Shown in pieces: positions 1-12,184 of a DNA stretch of 60,000 nt. A program made the translations under genes and the position numbers. The stretch comes from Polytrichum commune (Eukaryota > Streptophyta > Polytrichopsida > Polytrichales > Polytrichaceae): the NCBI GenBank assembly GCA_950295325.1, contig OX485803.1, positions 34,365,554 through 34,425,553 of the forward strand. Reading direction: 5' to 3'. Position 1 is the stretch's first letter. Every line of letters begins with the position of its first letter. A model generated the notes under the pieces. It did no database searches, was not told the origin of the DNA, and was given only the letters and a program-made list of their open reading frames with translations.

Positions 1-3000
1 GTTGTATGAATTCATAATTTGGATGTTTATTTTTAGGCATTTGGTCTTTTGCAACTTAAATTTTAAATTATCACTTTTAGAATTTATAAAAGTGTAAGTA
101 ATATTTGTCAACTTATTTCTTTTACTTTTTGAATTTCTCAAAAATTCAATTTCTATTTTTCACTCAAGATTCTAGACCATCAAGATTTACTAACATATTT
201 CTCTGCCTATACTTCAATCAACCAAAGCCTTCCATGGCATAGGCGCAAAAATGTAGTTTAAATTTTTGACGTAACATAACCTATGTGAGGGACCATAGTC
301 TTAGTTCATCCATATCACTTCTTAATTTCAATGCATGATCTTCCTTTTTGAAACACATAGTAGTTCTTAATTCATTGTACTTGCTTGAGGCTATTGACTC
401 ATTGTATTGAGTATCATGGCTAAAATAACACATATCTACTATTAGTGTCCAACAAAGTAAACACATCCATGTAAGGCTTTCAACACTCATTAGTGTTCAA
501 TGCTCAAGAACCGAATATTTTGTTACCAATGTTTACCTTACCCTTCACAGACAATACCTTTGCTTAGTTGTCTTTTCAATGTCCAACCTACGAAAAGTTT
601 AAAATGTAGGAAATCCACATCATTTTCTAGTAGTTATGTTATACTACCTAATATGTACTTTTTGAGAAGGCCATGTAAACTCCACTAGTTGATATAAATG
701 CAACCAAAACTTATATTTTGCTCGTAATTGGATTATTCTCTTCATTCATAAATTGCCAATCTTAAAGACTTGGAGAAAAAATGTCCATCTTATAAGTGAA
801 TGATCATTCCACCCATGTTACTTTGGTCTTACTCATATGCAAATCAACAAATGTGAATATTCTTTCTCACTTTATAATTCAAACACTCAAAACCCACTCT
901 CTCTAGTTGTCCTCAAAGAATATTATTGCATGTCTGGACAAATGTTAACATTTTTGAAGCTCTATTATTTAAAGTCAAGTATGAAAGGTTTAATTGATTT
1001 TTCAATTAATCAACCTTGTTGTGATGGTAAATATGGTTAGAAAGTAAATGATATGATAGTATGAAAATTTCTAAGGCAACGTACATCAAAGAATCATTAG
1101 TTCATTTGTTAAGATTGACTACCATAAAGTCAAAGAATAAATGTTAGATAGTGATGTAGCTTTTGATTATTCCAAATATTGGAGGTGATTACATCCCAAA
1201 ACGATCAAACGAGTAGAGTTGAATGAAGTTGACTAATAGAAGGTCATTTCAACTTTGCAAATTTGTCTCAACGATGTGGGATTTCATTTTCACAAATATT
1301 TTTTACACGACTAAATCAAGGATATATGAAATTATTAGATTAAAAGAAAATGGTGGCTAAAATTTTTGGAGTACCAATGCAATTGAAACCTTTTGAACCA
1401 AAAATTAAACATTGTTTCGCCCCCACCGCTTGAAGAAATGTTTTATAGACCTTTAGAGGTCCCAACTCCTCCACTTCAATATTCTATCTCCATTCATTTT
1501 AGTCTCAATCTCTTCTGACTTAAATCAACCACACTTTTGGTCTAAGGACCTATGACTTATGTTTTCTTAGTAGCTTCAATGTTAATTTTTTAAGAATGAA
1601 GGATGTTATTCCTTTTTTTTAGGATAATTTAAATTTTATAAATAATTATTTTAGATGTTAGGCCACCTAAGGTTGCATTATAGTAACTAAATTCCATTAA
1701 AACATGTCTAAGTTGTTTATTTTACTACAATTAAGCTTGATTTGGACTAATTAAACGTTTAGTAAGACTTCCTATATCCATTTCATTCACCAAGACTTTT
1801 GAACCTTAAATTTAGTATATTTGTGATTCAAATGTAAGCATAAACTCATCATTTGCTAGAAAACCCAAAAGGTGTCTACTTTATCTCACATTAAGGAACT
1901 CAAGATCACTCCTTATAATTTTGAATACTAGCGTAGAAATTAAAGGATAGCCTTACAATTCACCAACTTGCCTCATATAGTGAACATTATGTATGAGATA
2001 AATCACGTGCTTTGAAAAGCTAAACACTTAACCAAAAATTTAATTTCACCATAATTAACATTTGTTCCTCTCAACTTAAGATATGAATCCTACATGCAAT
2101 ATAATGAAGATTGTAATTCAGACACTCGCGAATTTCATGGTCAACTTATCTTCACAAAGACCATAGTCTAAATTAGAATTTCAACAAATATGGACATACA
2201 AAGGCAATTTGCAAACAAGGCCAAAAAATCTAAACGGTCTCCCAGAATAAATTATGATTCACATAAAATTCCAATATGGAAGATAGGAGTGGCAAGTCCA
2301 ATGAAAACACCCTAGATCAATATCGAAGATTCCAATAACAATTAATTGTCTTGCTATGATTTTTTTAGATCTTGCTATCAGAATTAAAACTTCAAAACTA
2401 AAGAGACAAAAGTTCCTACAAGGATTGATGCTAAGTAAAGTCTTACAAGTCCCTCTTGGTAGCAATCCCTACACATATATACTTTTTACAACACATGTAG
2501 ATTGTAAGGTTCATAACTTTTTGTATTGGGCGATACCCTTTCTTATTCCCACGTTATGAAATCTCAAGGCCATAGAGTGTTAAATTTTTGGCCTATTCCC
2601 ACTTAATTCCAAAAACATTCGCAGCAAGTAGCCCATACTAGGGGAAGAAAGAATAGGGATGAGTCTCATTGCAAGCAGGGTTGGCAAATGTATCAATTGT
2701 GGGGTAAAACATATCAATATCAAGGATGATGGAGAATGGCGTTAATGAGCACTCATTATTGGTAGAGGCTTTACACTTCAAATACATATTTTATGTAAGA
2801 TGTGTTGTATTTTAAACAAATACGGATTAATTATTGGCTTTGAATGTTAAGCGCATGCATTTACGCATGCAAATGTAGGGGCGCCACATCTGGCATTTGA
2901 GGAAGATTATGTTGTCTTTGATGCAATCATAGCTTCCTTGTGCAATGTGCACAACACACTAGCATGTGCACTTGTGGGTCAAAATGCATCCCTTGATGGT

Positions 3001-4256
3001 GATAATTGACCCATTAGGAAGTTTGCCAAATGCTCTCATATAAGCAAGTAAGTTTGCAATATCTATAGTATAATTGAAATTCCCTCAATGATATAATGTC
3101 AATCAATTACTATATTTTATCATTTAATTTTCTATGTGCAAGCAAGTGATAGCCGAGGCATCACCTCCTTCCAAAATGGCTCTCCCTCCATATGCAGAGC
3201 GAATTGCACAAATCATGGCAGTCATAACAACTGCAGTTGCCAATCGCTAGGTCTAGGAGTTTAATTCACAATCCATATGTAGATGATGAGGCAATTGAAT
3301 GTAATGAGGATGATAGTGTGTTAGTTCTAGTCATACCACAACATAAAGCACATATAATGTGTTCATAACTTGGATTTGTATGTTTGGATTTTGAGTTTCA
3401 CATATCTTTCAATAACCTACAATAAACTTTGAATGTTTGATGTGAGTTTATCATGGGCCTCCATGTTAAGATGACCTTGATGGAGGTTTACCATGGCTAC
3501 ACTAAATTCCTTTCATAGCCTATTATCCTTCTGCTTCCATTTTCTAGCTTGTTCCTTGCATTATTGTATGTAGAATCTTTGGATTTGCCTAAACGTGTGA
3601 GAAAATGGTTTCCCTTGACTTTCTACAATCCATATGCATGTAAATGCTTTCGGGGCTTTGGGGTCCCCTAAATACCTATTTTGTACATGCTATGCCTAGG
3701 TTGGCCCCCTCTTACTTCTATAGAAAAGTGTATTGGGATATGATATGATCCATTGACCCACCAATATTGGTATAGTCTCGTCTTGGCGAGAACCCATTAG
3801 GATTAGTGAAATAATAGAACTTATCTAATTGTTGCAAGCATTCTCAATCATATACCAGTTTCCTCTCAAAATCCCATGGAAATTAGTGGACCTTGCTTCC
3901 CACATTTCTATATGTTCGTGCATGTGTTGGATGCGTAGATGTTGGCAATGTACAGGTCACCCCCCGGTAACCCTGAAAGTTTAAACCATAGTATCTCATT
4001 ATCAAACATGCTTCCCTCCTCACAAATGCATTTTGCAATGGATGCCCTAATCAAGGTAAAAACACCCTCCATTTCCTACACATGGAAAACATTCGTCCTT
4101 GCCTTCTGCATCCAAGATTTTGCAAAAATGCTTATGTAATAGCACCCCATTTTTTCAAAAAAATTAATGCTTAAAATGTACACTTGAGAAAGAATACATC
4201 AATGCTTGCTTGGAAGCCCTTGAGATATCTCCTTAAGAATGACTTTATCTCCCTTA
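1..4256. other. AT-rich intergenic DNA, nothing recognised
   Basis: Every frame is broken by frequent stops and the longest open stretches are under about 70 codons, with no family resemblance I can see. There is no clear TIR, long tandem repeat or RNA gene. Base composition matches old plant intergenic DNA. Diverged transposon coding sequence could be hidden here, but I could not recognise any. Confidence 0.6.
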
Positions 4257-4336
4257 TGAACTTATCATATAACTCTAGCACATTCTAAGATAACCATGAA
4301 TTTATCATACAACTCTAGAACATTCTAAGATGAAAA
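4257..4336. repeat. 40-bp direct duplication, two copies
   Basis: Two adjacent copies of a 40-bp unit share the core AACTCTAGMACATTCTAAGA and differ at a few positions. It is a simple local tandem duplication in non-coding DNA. Confidence 0.75.
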
Positions 4337-5227
4337 ATATTTTCATCCCTAATGAGTATTGTATAATGTTGTATGTGCCTTTAGTTGCTTTACCTAGTTT
4401 TTTCTTGGCAACTCATGTGCCTCTTATTCCATATGCATTCAGTTGTAAAGAAGGCTACACTCCTCTTGGCTTTTCCCTGAATTTTTGCTGAGGATAACGG
4501 CCTATATACCACGAAGTGAGGCTACCACCATTTGCCCTTAATTTGTTCCACCCTATTAAAATTCTATACTTTTAAATTTTTCCATTCTCATGTTTTCTCA
4601 GTCCCATGATTCACTCCTTAGAAATTCCCCTCCCTCGGTTTCTAAAGTGTTGTCACAAGTAACTTTTTGCCTAGGAAAGTGGAAAGTTTTGTATGCAAAG
4701 TCATCTTTCATGATTTGATCATGGGTCACATGCTTGGGTTTGTTCTTGCCACGGCAACTCACAATTTGTCACCATGTCATTGCTCTTGCATGGTCATTGG
4801 CGGGCTTTTGTGCTTGCCCACCCTTATTCGTTTGAACAATTGTTCCCTCAACTCATGGCTTGTGTTTTTCTACCATATCCAAGTTATGGGTTAACAAGTT
4901 TGCGCCAACATGGCCTCATTCGTGCGTAGCTTGAATTGACTTCTCCTCTAATGTGTCTAGGTCCTCATTGGTGATGGTTGTTGTTGTTTGGTGGGTTGGA
5001 GCTCTAATTTTGAGCCACTACCTCCATTATGGTTTTCTCATGTAGGTTGGTTATTGTTGGGTTTGCTTCACGGTTGCTTGCAATGTTGGGTTGCAACTCT
5101 GTTGTGGATGCTTCCGCAACTCACTTACTAATTGCTCCGTCCGATACAACATTCGAACATATGTTGATTCATCGGACCCCCTGCATCATTCGTGCTTACT
5201 ACACTTCATGTGGATGCATTCATCTTT
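4337..5227. other. Intergenic DNA, nothing recognised
   Basis: Slightly less AT-rich than the flanks and contains open frames of about 70-75 codons (4667-4894 and 5029-5244, +) with no motif I recognise. I regard them as chance frames. Confidence 0.5.
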
Positions 5228-5822
5228 GGGCCAGAGCATGGTAAAGTGAACAAAAGGTGTACATTGTTAGTTCAGAGGTGCAATGAACACATTTCCTAGT
5301 TCCATAACTAAAACAATAAGAATGGTTCACATTAAAGTTACTCATAGGGTGGGTCACGATGTTTTCATAAATACATATGCAAACCACATGATTTACATCC
5401 ATAGAAATAGAATCTAAAGTTTATAGAATATACTTGATAATTGTCGGTTTTTAGAAAGTGAGGGTGAAGTAAACCTTAAGAAAGTGTATTTTGCTTCAAA
5501 ATTTGTGGTGCACTAACATACAATATGATCTTGCCAAATTCTTAAACTATACACACACACACACATCATAACGAAGCTTGACTTGAAATAGCTTTTAGCT
5601 CAATTCCACCGCCTAGTTTAGGATCTATTGCATATGTATCTTCATAGCACTAATGAGGCACAAAGCTTGTGCTATGTTTGATTCAAATCCATTAGATGGC
5701 TTCATGGTCTCGAAATGACATTTTGTATAGAATTGAACATACTTCACTTACTATATATGAAAATTATATAACAATGGAAGGACATACCACTTTTCATGTT
5801 CACTTTACCATGCTTTGGCCCC
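5228..5822. mobile_element. Candidate element bounded by ~23-bp inverted repeats
   Basis: GGCCAGAGCATGGTAAAGTG and its continuation at 5229-5251 recur in inverted orientation at 5799-5821 with one mismatch in 23. Weaker similarity continues inward for about 10 bp. The roughly 595-bp span has no transposase-like frame, so it would be a non-autonomous element. I could not define a target-site duplication. An unrelated local inverted duplication is the alternative. Confidence 0.45.
5551..5565. repeat. (AC)n microsatellite
   Basis: About seven uninterrupted AC units inside the inverted-repeat-bounded segment. Confidence 0.9.
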
Positions 5823-6519
5823 TTTGTTGGCTAAATTGGTGTCACCAACACATGATGCGGCCTTTGTTCCATTTGTTTGCATACTTGATTTGGTTACTCA
5901 TGTGACCTTTGGCATTTGCCTTTCAAGTGGTTCATGTGTGTCACCTTTCATGCAACAAATTCCTAGCCATATGAGCTTAGTGACATTCCGTGCTCTTGGC
6001 CTCTCTATTCACTTTCTTTGAGATCATGTTGTGTGCAGCTACTTGTTGGAGTGTGGCATTCTTTCATGTATTTCATGGAGTGGTTAGCATTTATTATTGT
6101 TTTTCCATGGACCTAAATCCAAAGAGAGAAAACCACTACCGCTGCCATCTCTAGTGTAAGCAACCCTTAAATCATTCATATTTCTCCCTATGACCTACAT
6201 TTATATATAAAAATATATTTCCCCACGCTAATATATCAACATTCCACTCTAATTTGAGTATTTACTACCACAATAACAAAATCCCAAAGTTGCGTTCAAC
6301 TATGGTTGCTATATGGATGAATAGTCAATGTTATAAGCTTTTTAACCCCCATGTAATTTCTATGGTAAAGAGGCAAACCCTTATTTGTGAAGGCAACCTA
6401 ATTTCTTTTACTAGTGTAGGCTATCAAGTTGCAGAGTTGTAGGGAACAACCTGAACAAGATCTTTAGTTACATTACTATTATGACAACTATGCATATGTG
6501 AAAAAGACATCATTTTAAA
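5823..6519. other. Intergenic DNA, nothing recognised
   Basis: No coding, repeat or RNA signal that I can support. Frames up to 68 codons around 5815-6021 show no family resemblance. Confidence 0.5.
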
Positions 6520-6716
6520 TTCAATTGTTGCCACGACCGGAAGGGCATATGTGATCACATAAAGAAGGATATTCTTTCACCTCAACTTTGACTCTGAAAC
6601 TTGACACGACAATCTCTGTTATTTGCCATTGCAAATGGATGAAGGACTTTCCAATCCAGTCCAATGGCCAAAGTTGTTTGTCAAGTTGGGACTTGGAAGT
6701 GGCCACAATAAACATA
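6520..6716 (+). repeat. Dispersed repeat family F, copy 1
   Basis: This copy carries the family F signature: a CACCTCAACTTTGACTC-like block, a GAAACTTGACACGACAATC-like block, then TCCAATGGCCAAAGTTG and a GGACTTGGAAGTGGCCAC-like end. Related copies lie near 10190, 33350, 45190, 50625 and 51425. The frames through it are shadows. The family looks like a non-autonomous element, class unknown. Confidence 0.55.
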
Positions 6717-6722
6717 AACTTA

Positions 6723-8280
6723 AGGTATGCGGGTGTTATTCAATTATTTTTCTTGATTGGTGTGTTTGTTAGGTGAGAATCAAAGAATAAACACCCTAAA
6801 AGACACACGTTTGAAACATATTGAACTATGATTTCAAACTTTATTAACTGCACCACACTCAATAGTGAACACAATTGCAAGGACTTATGTAATGAGGTAC
6901 ATAACAAAAAAAAATGCACTTGCAATAACCATAAGTATACCGAGGGAGGTTTAGTTTTCAATCCAAGTTTTGTTGATGTTTTGTCCTAAATTTGCTAATG
7001 CAACAACAATATTGTTACGTTGTGTAAATCTAATCGGTATACATTAGAGAATATGAACAACAAACCAAACAACAACCCACATGCCTTACTATAATATAGC
7101 CCATGACCTATATATTCAAGTAAGGAATCAAAACACACGCACTTCCAATAACCATACCTACATCGCGGGAGATTTGATTTCCAATCTGAGTTTTTTCTCA
7201 TGCTTCATCATAGATTTAATAATGCAACTTATGTTATGTTGTGTCTATCTAATTTGGTATACATTAGAGAACATGAACAACAAACCAAACAACACCCACA
7301 TAAATTAATATAATATAGCGCACGACCTATGTATTCAAGTAAGGAACTAAAACACACGCACTCCCAATAACCATAACTACATCATGGGAGATCGATTTCC
7401 AATCTGAGTTTTTTTTTGTTGATGCTTCATCATAGATTTGCTAATGCAACAACAGTTATGTTATGTGGTGTAAATCTAATCGGTATACATTAGAGAACAC
7501 AAATAAGGAACTGAACAACGCCCACATGCCTTAATATAATATAGCCCAGGACCTATATATTCAAGTAAGGAATCAAAACACACGCACTCCCAATAACCAT
7601 AACTACATCATGGGAGATCTGATTTCCAATTTGAGTTTTTTTTTGTTGGTGCTTCATCATAGATTTGCTAATGCAACAACAATTATGTTATGTTGTGTAA
7701 ATCTAATCGGTATACATTAGAGAACACGAATAACGAACCGAACAACGCCCACATGCCTTAATATAATATAGCCCAGGACCTATATATTCAAGTAAGGAAT
7801 CAAAACACACGCACTCCCAATAACCATACCTACATCATGGGAGATCTTATTTCCAATTTGAGGTTTTTTTTTTTAGTTGATGCTTCATCATAGATTTGCT
7901 AATGCAACAACAGTTATGTTATGTCGTGTAAATCTAATCGTTATAAGTTGGAGAACATGAACAACGAACTACATCATGGGAGATTTGATTTCCAATCTGA
8001 GTTTTTGTTTTTGTTGATGCTTCATCATAGATTTGCTAATGCAACAACAGTTATGTTATGTTGTGTAACTCTAATCGGTATACATTAGAGAACATGAACA
8101 ACGAACCAAACAACGCCCACATGCCTCAATATAACATAGAGCACACCCTACGTATTCAAGCAACGAATCGAAACACACGTGATTCCCATGACCGTATCTG
8201 CATCATGGGGGGTCCGAGGTGCTTGTTGTGGCCGATGCTTCATCGTATGAGATGATTTGCGAAGAATGCAACAAGAATTT
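6723..8280 (+). mobile_element. Family A MITE-like element with internal tandem array
   Basis: The left end is AGGTATGCGGGTGTTATTC preceded by TA. The right end is an inverted version (core AACAACRCCCACATGCCT, followed by TA) that recurs in most units of the array. The single-copy order of blocks seen in another copy (49287-49690) is a left TIR, a GATCAAAGAACAAACA block, a CACTCAACAGTGAACG block, a CTTCATCGTAGATTTGCYAATG block and a right TIR. Here the right half has been multiplied. No transposase frame is present. TA duplications and short TIRs suggest a Tc1/mariner-type or other TA-targeting MITE, by inference. Confidence 0.65.
6880..8280. repeat. Tandem array, ~227-bp unit, about 5-6 copies
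   Basis: The landmark GGTATACATTAGAGAA recurs near 7038, 7258, 7487, 7712 and 8077, and in diverged form near 7942. The spacing is about 220-229 bp, with one shortened unit of about 136 bp. Each unit joins the GATTTGCTAATGCAACAACA block, the right TIR of family A and a stretch beginning near GACCTATATATTCAAG. Neighbouring units look more than 90% identical by eye, so amplification was fairly recent compared with the divergence of dispersed A copies. Confidence 0.85.
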
Positions 8281-8677
8281 AGTGATGTGGTGGAAGTTGA
8301 GATCGCATCGCATTTAGTGAGAAGCAGCGAGTGAAAGCAAGCGGGAGTGGGTCAGGTACATATCATGGGGTCATAAGTACCTGCACCAGGTACAAATGGA
8401 CACACTTTACAGAGCACAATCCGATTCTTCACAGGAGTCCAATAATCAATTAAGTCCATCTACCGTGCCGGCCGGTAACAAATTTGTGTGTGTGTCAGGG
8501 GCAATCTCATGATTCCACGGGTCGCTGGCATGAGTACCTAATATAATACTCTCATTATTGTATTTTGCCAAAATGTCACCTCAGGCCAGTTGCTCTCATA
8601 AACCTCCTCATGCCTAATTACTTTACGCACCACAAGTTAGTTGCCGCCGTCGCGTGAACGATCTCCGGATGCGCTTG
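8281..8677. other. Spacer between the two tandem-array elements
   Basis: Unique-looking sequence with a short GTACC-rich stretch near 8355-8395 (GGTACATATC, AAGTACCTGCACCAGGTAC). No gene or repeat family is recognised. Confidence 0.5.
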
Positions 8678-9885
8678 AGATGCGTGCGGGTGTGGTTCGG
8701 TTACTCGTTCTTGCTCTCCATCTTCTATCGATTAGACATTAACATGGATCCGGATCGTGTGTTGTGTTGGCGTGCATCGATGACGGAAACGTCAACAACA
8801 ACCACACCGATTTGAAATTTGGATCTTCGGCTTACGTGGTGTTGGTTGTTAGAAGCGCATCATTGTTGGTTTTCCAAGATGAATGTGTAGGTCGCTTTGG
8901 AGCGTGCGGCGATTTGTAAGACTTGAAGATGCGGTCCAATCGCATGTAAAGTTTAAGCACGTGTCTCTTATGGTGTTTGTTCTTTCATCTATGACGCGAA
9001 CGTCAACAAAACACCGATTTGAAAATCGGACCTTTTCCTTATGTAGTTATGATCATTAGAAGCGCATCATTGTTGGTTTTTCAAGATGAATGTGTAGGTC
9101 ACTTTTGAGAGTGAGGTAATTTGTAAGATTTGAAGACGCAGTCCAATCGCATGTAAAGTTTAAGCATGAGTCTTTTATGGTGTTTGTTCTTTCATCTATG
9201 ATGGGAACGCCAACAAACACCAATTTGAAAATCGGACCTTTCCTTATGTAGTTATGATCATTAGAAGCCCATCATTGTTGATTTTCAAGATGAATTTGTA
9301 GGTCACTTTTGAGAGTGAGGTAATTTGTAAGATTTGAAGACGCAGTCCAATCGCATGTAAAGTTTAAGCATGAGTCTTTTATGGTGTTTGTTCTTTCATC
9401 TATGATGGGAACGTCAACAAAACACCAATTTGAAAATCTGACCTTTGCTTACGTCGTTATGGTTGCTAGAAGCGCATGATTGTTGATTTTTAAGAGGAAT
9501 ATGTAGGTCTTGTTTGAGCGTGTGGCAATTTGTAAGATTTGAAGACGCAATCCAATCCTCATGTAAAGTTCAAGCATGAGTCTTTTATGGTGTTTGTTCT
9601 TTCATCTATGATGGAAATGTCAACAAACACCAATTTGAAAATCGGACCTTCGCTTACGTGGTTATGGTTGTTAGAAGTGCATGATTGTTGATTTTTAAGA
9701 TGAATATGTAGGTCACTTTTTGAGCGTGCGGCAATTTGTAAGATTTGAAGACGCAGTCCAATCCTCATGTAAAGTTTAAGCATGTGTCTCTTATGGTGTT
9801 TGTTCTTTGATCTTCACTTAACGACACACAAATCAAAACTAAAGTGTCTGAATAAGAAAATTGATTAAAGAACACATGCGTACCT
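8678..9885 (-). mobile_element. Family A MITE-like element, reverse copy, with a second internal array
   Basis: The left boundary AGATGCGTGCGGGTGTGG and the right boundary CACATGCGTACCT, followed by TA, are inverted relatives of the family A TIR. The last 100 bp (9790-9885: GTGTTTGTTCTTTGATC, ACACACAAATCAAA, ACCTTA) match the reverse complement of the left end of the copy at 45843. That fixes the orientation. No coding frame is present. It lies about 400 bp from the other expanded copy and points the opposite way. Confidence 0.6.
8778..9840. repeat. Tandem array, ~205-bp unit, about 5 copies
   Basis: The landmark GAATRTGTAGGTC (8881, 9088, 9292, 9497, 9702) recurs at 204-207 bp spacing. It is followed each time by TTTGTAAGATTTGAAGACGC, CATGTAAAGTTTAAGCATG and TATGGTGTTTGTTCTTTC. 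The unit comes from a different part of family A than the neighbouring 227-bp array. Confidence 0.87.
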
Positions 9886-9886
9886 T

Positions 9887-10143
9887 ATAATAGGGTCGAG
9901 ACTGGGTCCACAGTGTGAATAAATGACGTAGCCCTACAAAAATGTGCCATCATCTTCGATTCACGGGCGAGTAACCTTCCCACCAAATTTGAACAGTCCC
10001 CAACTAAAGGCCGTACTCCTCCTAGGTTGAGAAATCAATCTTCGAGCTTAGTACCAATTTTGAGTCCAAAAGTAAGATCCATCAAGGAGTATGGTTTGGA
10101 CCCCAAGTTCCTTGGACCTGGACCCTAATCCAAAGCCACCTTT
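9887..10143 (+). mobile_element. Family B repeat, diverged copy
   Basis: The order of blocks matches the better copy at 45542-45827: AGGGTC..., CCACCAAATTTGAA, GAGAAATCAATC, CAATTTTGAGTCCAAAAG, TTGGACCTGGACCCTAATC and an AAAGCCACCTTTA end. It sits directly beside the family A right end. Non-coding. Confidence 0.5.
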
Positions 10144-10189
10144 ATTGAGTATCAAGTTGCCAATGTAGAGCCACACACAATTTTGTTGG

Positions 10190-10350
10190 TACGAGGGTCA
10201 TATGTGGTGATTCGTTTCCATCTCAACTTTCATTGTGACACGTGATATGACAATTTTCTTGATTTGCAATTGTTGACCATATAAATTGACTCTTGACCCA
10301 ATCCAAAGGCCATGTCACATGTAGAGTGCCCACAAAAGAGCCACACACCT
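10190..10350 (+). repeat. Family F repeat, copy 2
   Basis: The blocks TCATATGTGGTGATTCG, CATCTCAACTTTCATTGTGA, TTGCAATTGTTGACC and ATCCAAAGGCCATGTCAC follow the order seen in other F copies. The 90-codon frame starting at 10312 begins inside this repeat and has no recognisable domain. Confidence 0.45.
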
Positions 10351-10718
10351 TCCTTATTTGAATTTGGTTTCTATGATGATTGTGAGTTGTCTACAACTAC
10401 AAGAGTCTCACTACCACTAATTCTTGCCCGAACTTCTTATTTTATGTTTAAAAAGGCTTTTTTTGGTAAATCGGTTATTTTTTGTTTTGTTTTATTTTAT
10501 TTTGGGGACACAAGGACGATTCTATCATACAATTTGAGAATGGATAGAGATTGGGTGCATGGGTGGAGAGACAATGGTGTTTAATGCTAGAAACTAGCAA
10601 GTTGAGAATTTGGTGTGGAGGTGGCTCAGATTCTTAATAAATATGCATGGCGGCTATGGCATGTATACAGAGATATAGAGTGTGACAAAAATGGACTCAG
10701 ATCCAGTTTTTTATGTTT

Positions 10719-11060
10719 ACACAAAAGGTAAACACGTCTAATTTAGTCACTTGTCTTAAATGAACACACGTATATGTATTGGAGTGGTGTGTGGAACTTA
10801 GAACGGACACTTGAAATACATGTGTTTGAAAGAGATTGGACTACATGCTCAAAAACAATATATTATTCAAGACTCAATAGTGAGCGTGTTTGAGGGGGCA
10901 GGAGGAGGAACATGTCTTCAGTTAGTATGAAAGAGGATATTCACTTCAATGTTGAATGAGATATTGATATAGAGTCCCACAAATTATGATGAGGAAATGG
11001 CAATAAACTTGATTTGAATTGGCTAATCCTCTTGCATTAAGGTGGTCGATCCATTCCCGA
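10719..11060 (+). mobile_element. Family A3 repeat (A-like), diverged
   Basis: The diagnostic stretch ACATGTGTTTGAAAGAGATT, GGACTACATGCTCAAAA, ACTCAATAGTGAGCGTG and GAGGAAATGGCAATAAAC aligns by eye with the copy at 11600 and, reversed, with those at 12185 and 30641. No coding capacity. Confidence 0.45.
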
Positions 11061-11599
11061 CCAATCAAGCAATTCAACATATATGCAGTTTATGTATGAT
11101 CAAAGAAAAATTGGCCCATGTAGAGAAATAAAAATAACAAGCACTTAAAAAATCATTATTTTTTTCCCGCAATAAAAAATTTACTATGGATTCTTTGAGT
11201 GTATATTCTCTTTGACCTATACTTGTGATATAGGCTACCCTCTTTCTGATCACCGATTAGTTAGAAAACCGAGAACACTTGATTCTTGTGAGCAATGATT
11301 ATGGCACCAAAATACTAACTAAGTTGTATTTCGACCCTGACATGTCAGCAATGATCAAAGATTGACATTGTGTTGCATGAAAATAGGTTGGTCTAAGCTA
11401 CAAAAACAAGGTGGTGGGCGGGAATGGGTTGGCTACCTTATTTGCATATATCCAAATCCTAAGAGAACTAGGCTTTAAATGCCCCTTAAAAACTAGCTAC
11501 CCTTAGACCCATGTGGGGCTTGTATAGAAATGGATGACATAATAAATTACATAAGAAGAAACATAACAAGTATGAGATCATATCCACCTTATTATGGAC
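11061..11599. other. Intergenic DNA between A3 copies
   Basis: No gene recognised. The segment CCTTAAAAACTAGCTACCC near 11485 may be an A3 terminal remnant. Confidence 0.4.
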
Positions 11600-11910
11600 C
11601 CATTAATAATGAAGTTATGCTTTACTTGAAACAAACACCAAAAAGACACGTGTTTACAAGAAATCCACTATGTGCTCAAAATATGTTAATTATTCTAAAC
11701 TCGACAATCAACATAATAAAGGGAGGGGGGGCATATCACCATCTAACGAGCACAAGAATCCGCACATTGATAACGATCAAGATATTCATACAAGATCCCC
11801 AAATTATGAGGCAAATGGCAATGAACGCGATTTCGATAGCTAATCATCTCCCATCGATGATGTGCAATTCATATCCCACGAGAAGTGGGTGCAAAGCGTC
11901 CCATATTCCA
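11600..11910 (+). mobile_element. Family A3 repeat
   Basis: Contains GAAACAAACACCAAAAAGAC, ACGTGTTTACAAGAAATCC, TGTGCTCAAAATATG, CGAGCACAAGAATC and CATATCCCACGAGAAGTGGG. The reverse complements appear in the same order in the copies at 12185 and 30641. A 127-codon frame (11530-11913) runs across it, but the overlapping element also produces a frame on the other strand at 12285-12668. That is expected from two inverted copies rather than from a gene. Confidence 0.55.
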
Positions 11911-12184
11911 TGAAGTCATGACTTGCAAGTGCTAACTTATGCGTCCCATATTTCATGAAGTCACAAAGGGGCTTGTGGTAGCAACACCTGCTATGGTTCA
12001 TTCTACTGCATCAATGGACACCAAACAAGATGTTGCTTCAAAATCATTGGGCAAAGTAACGGATAACCTATTGTTTGCACCGATTATAATCGATAAGTAG
12101 GACAATTATACAATTAGATAAATGAATATCAAATCATGCTAAGAGTTACCGAATATCGGAGGTGTTGGTATTTTGCCTAATGTA
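11911..12184. other. Short spacer between inverted A3 copies
   Basis: No recognised feature. A short direct repeat (GCGTCCCATATTYCATGAAG at about 11896 and 11941) spans its left edge. Confidence 0.45.

Noticed and set aside
6880-9840. CRISPR-like repeat array
   Set aside because: Units of 205-227 bp are contiguous with no unique spacers, and the DNA is a plant nuclear sequence; these are tandem satellites.
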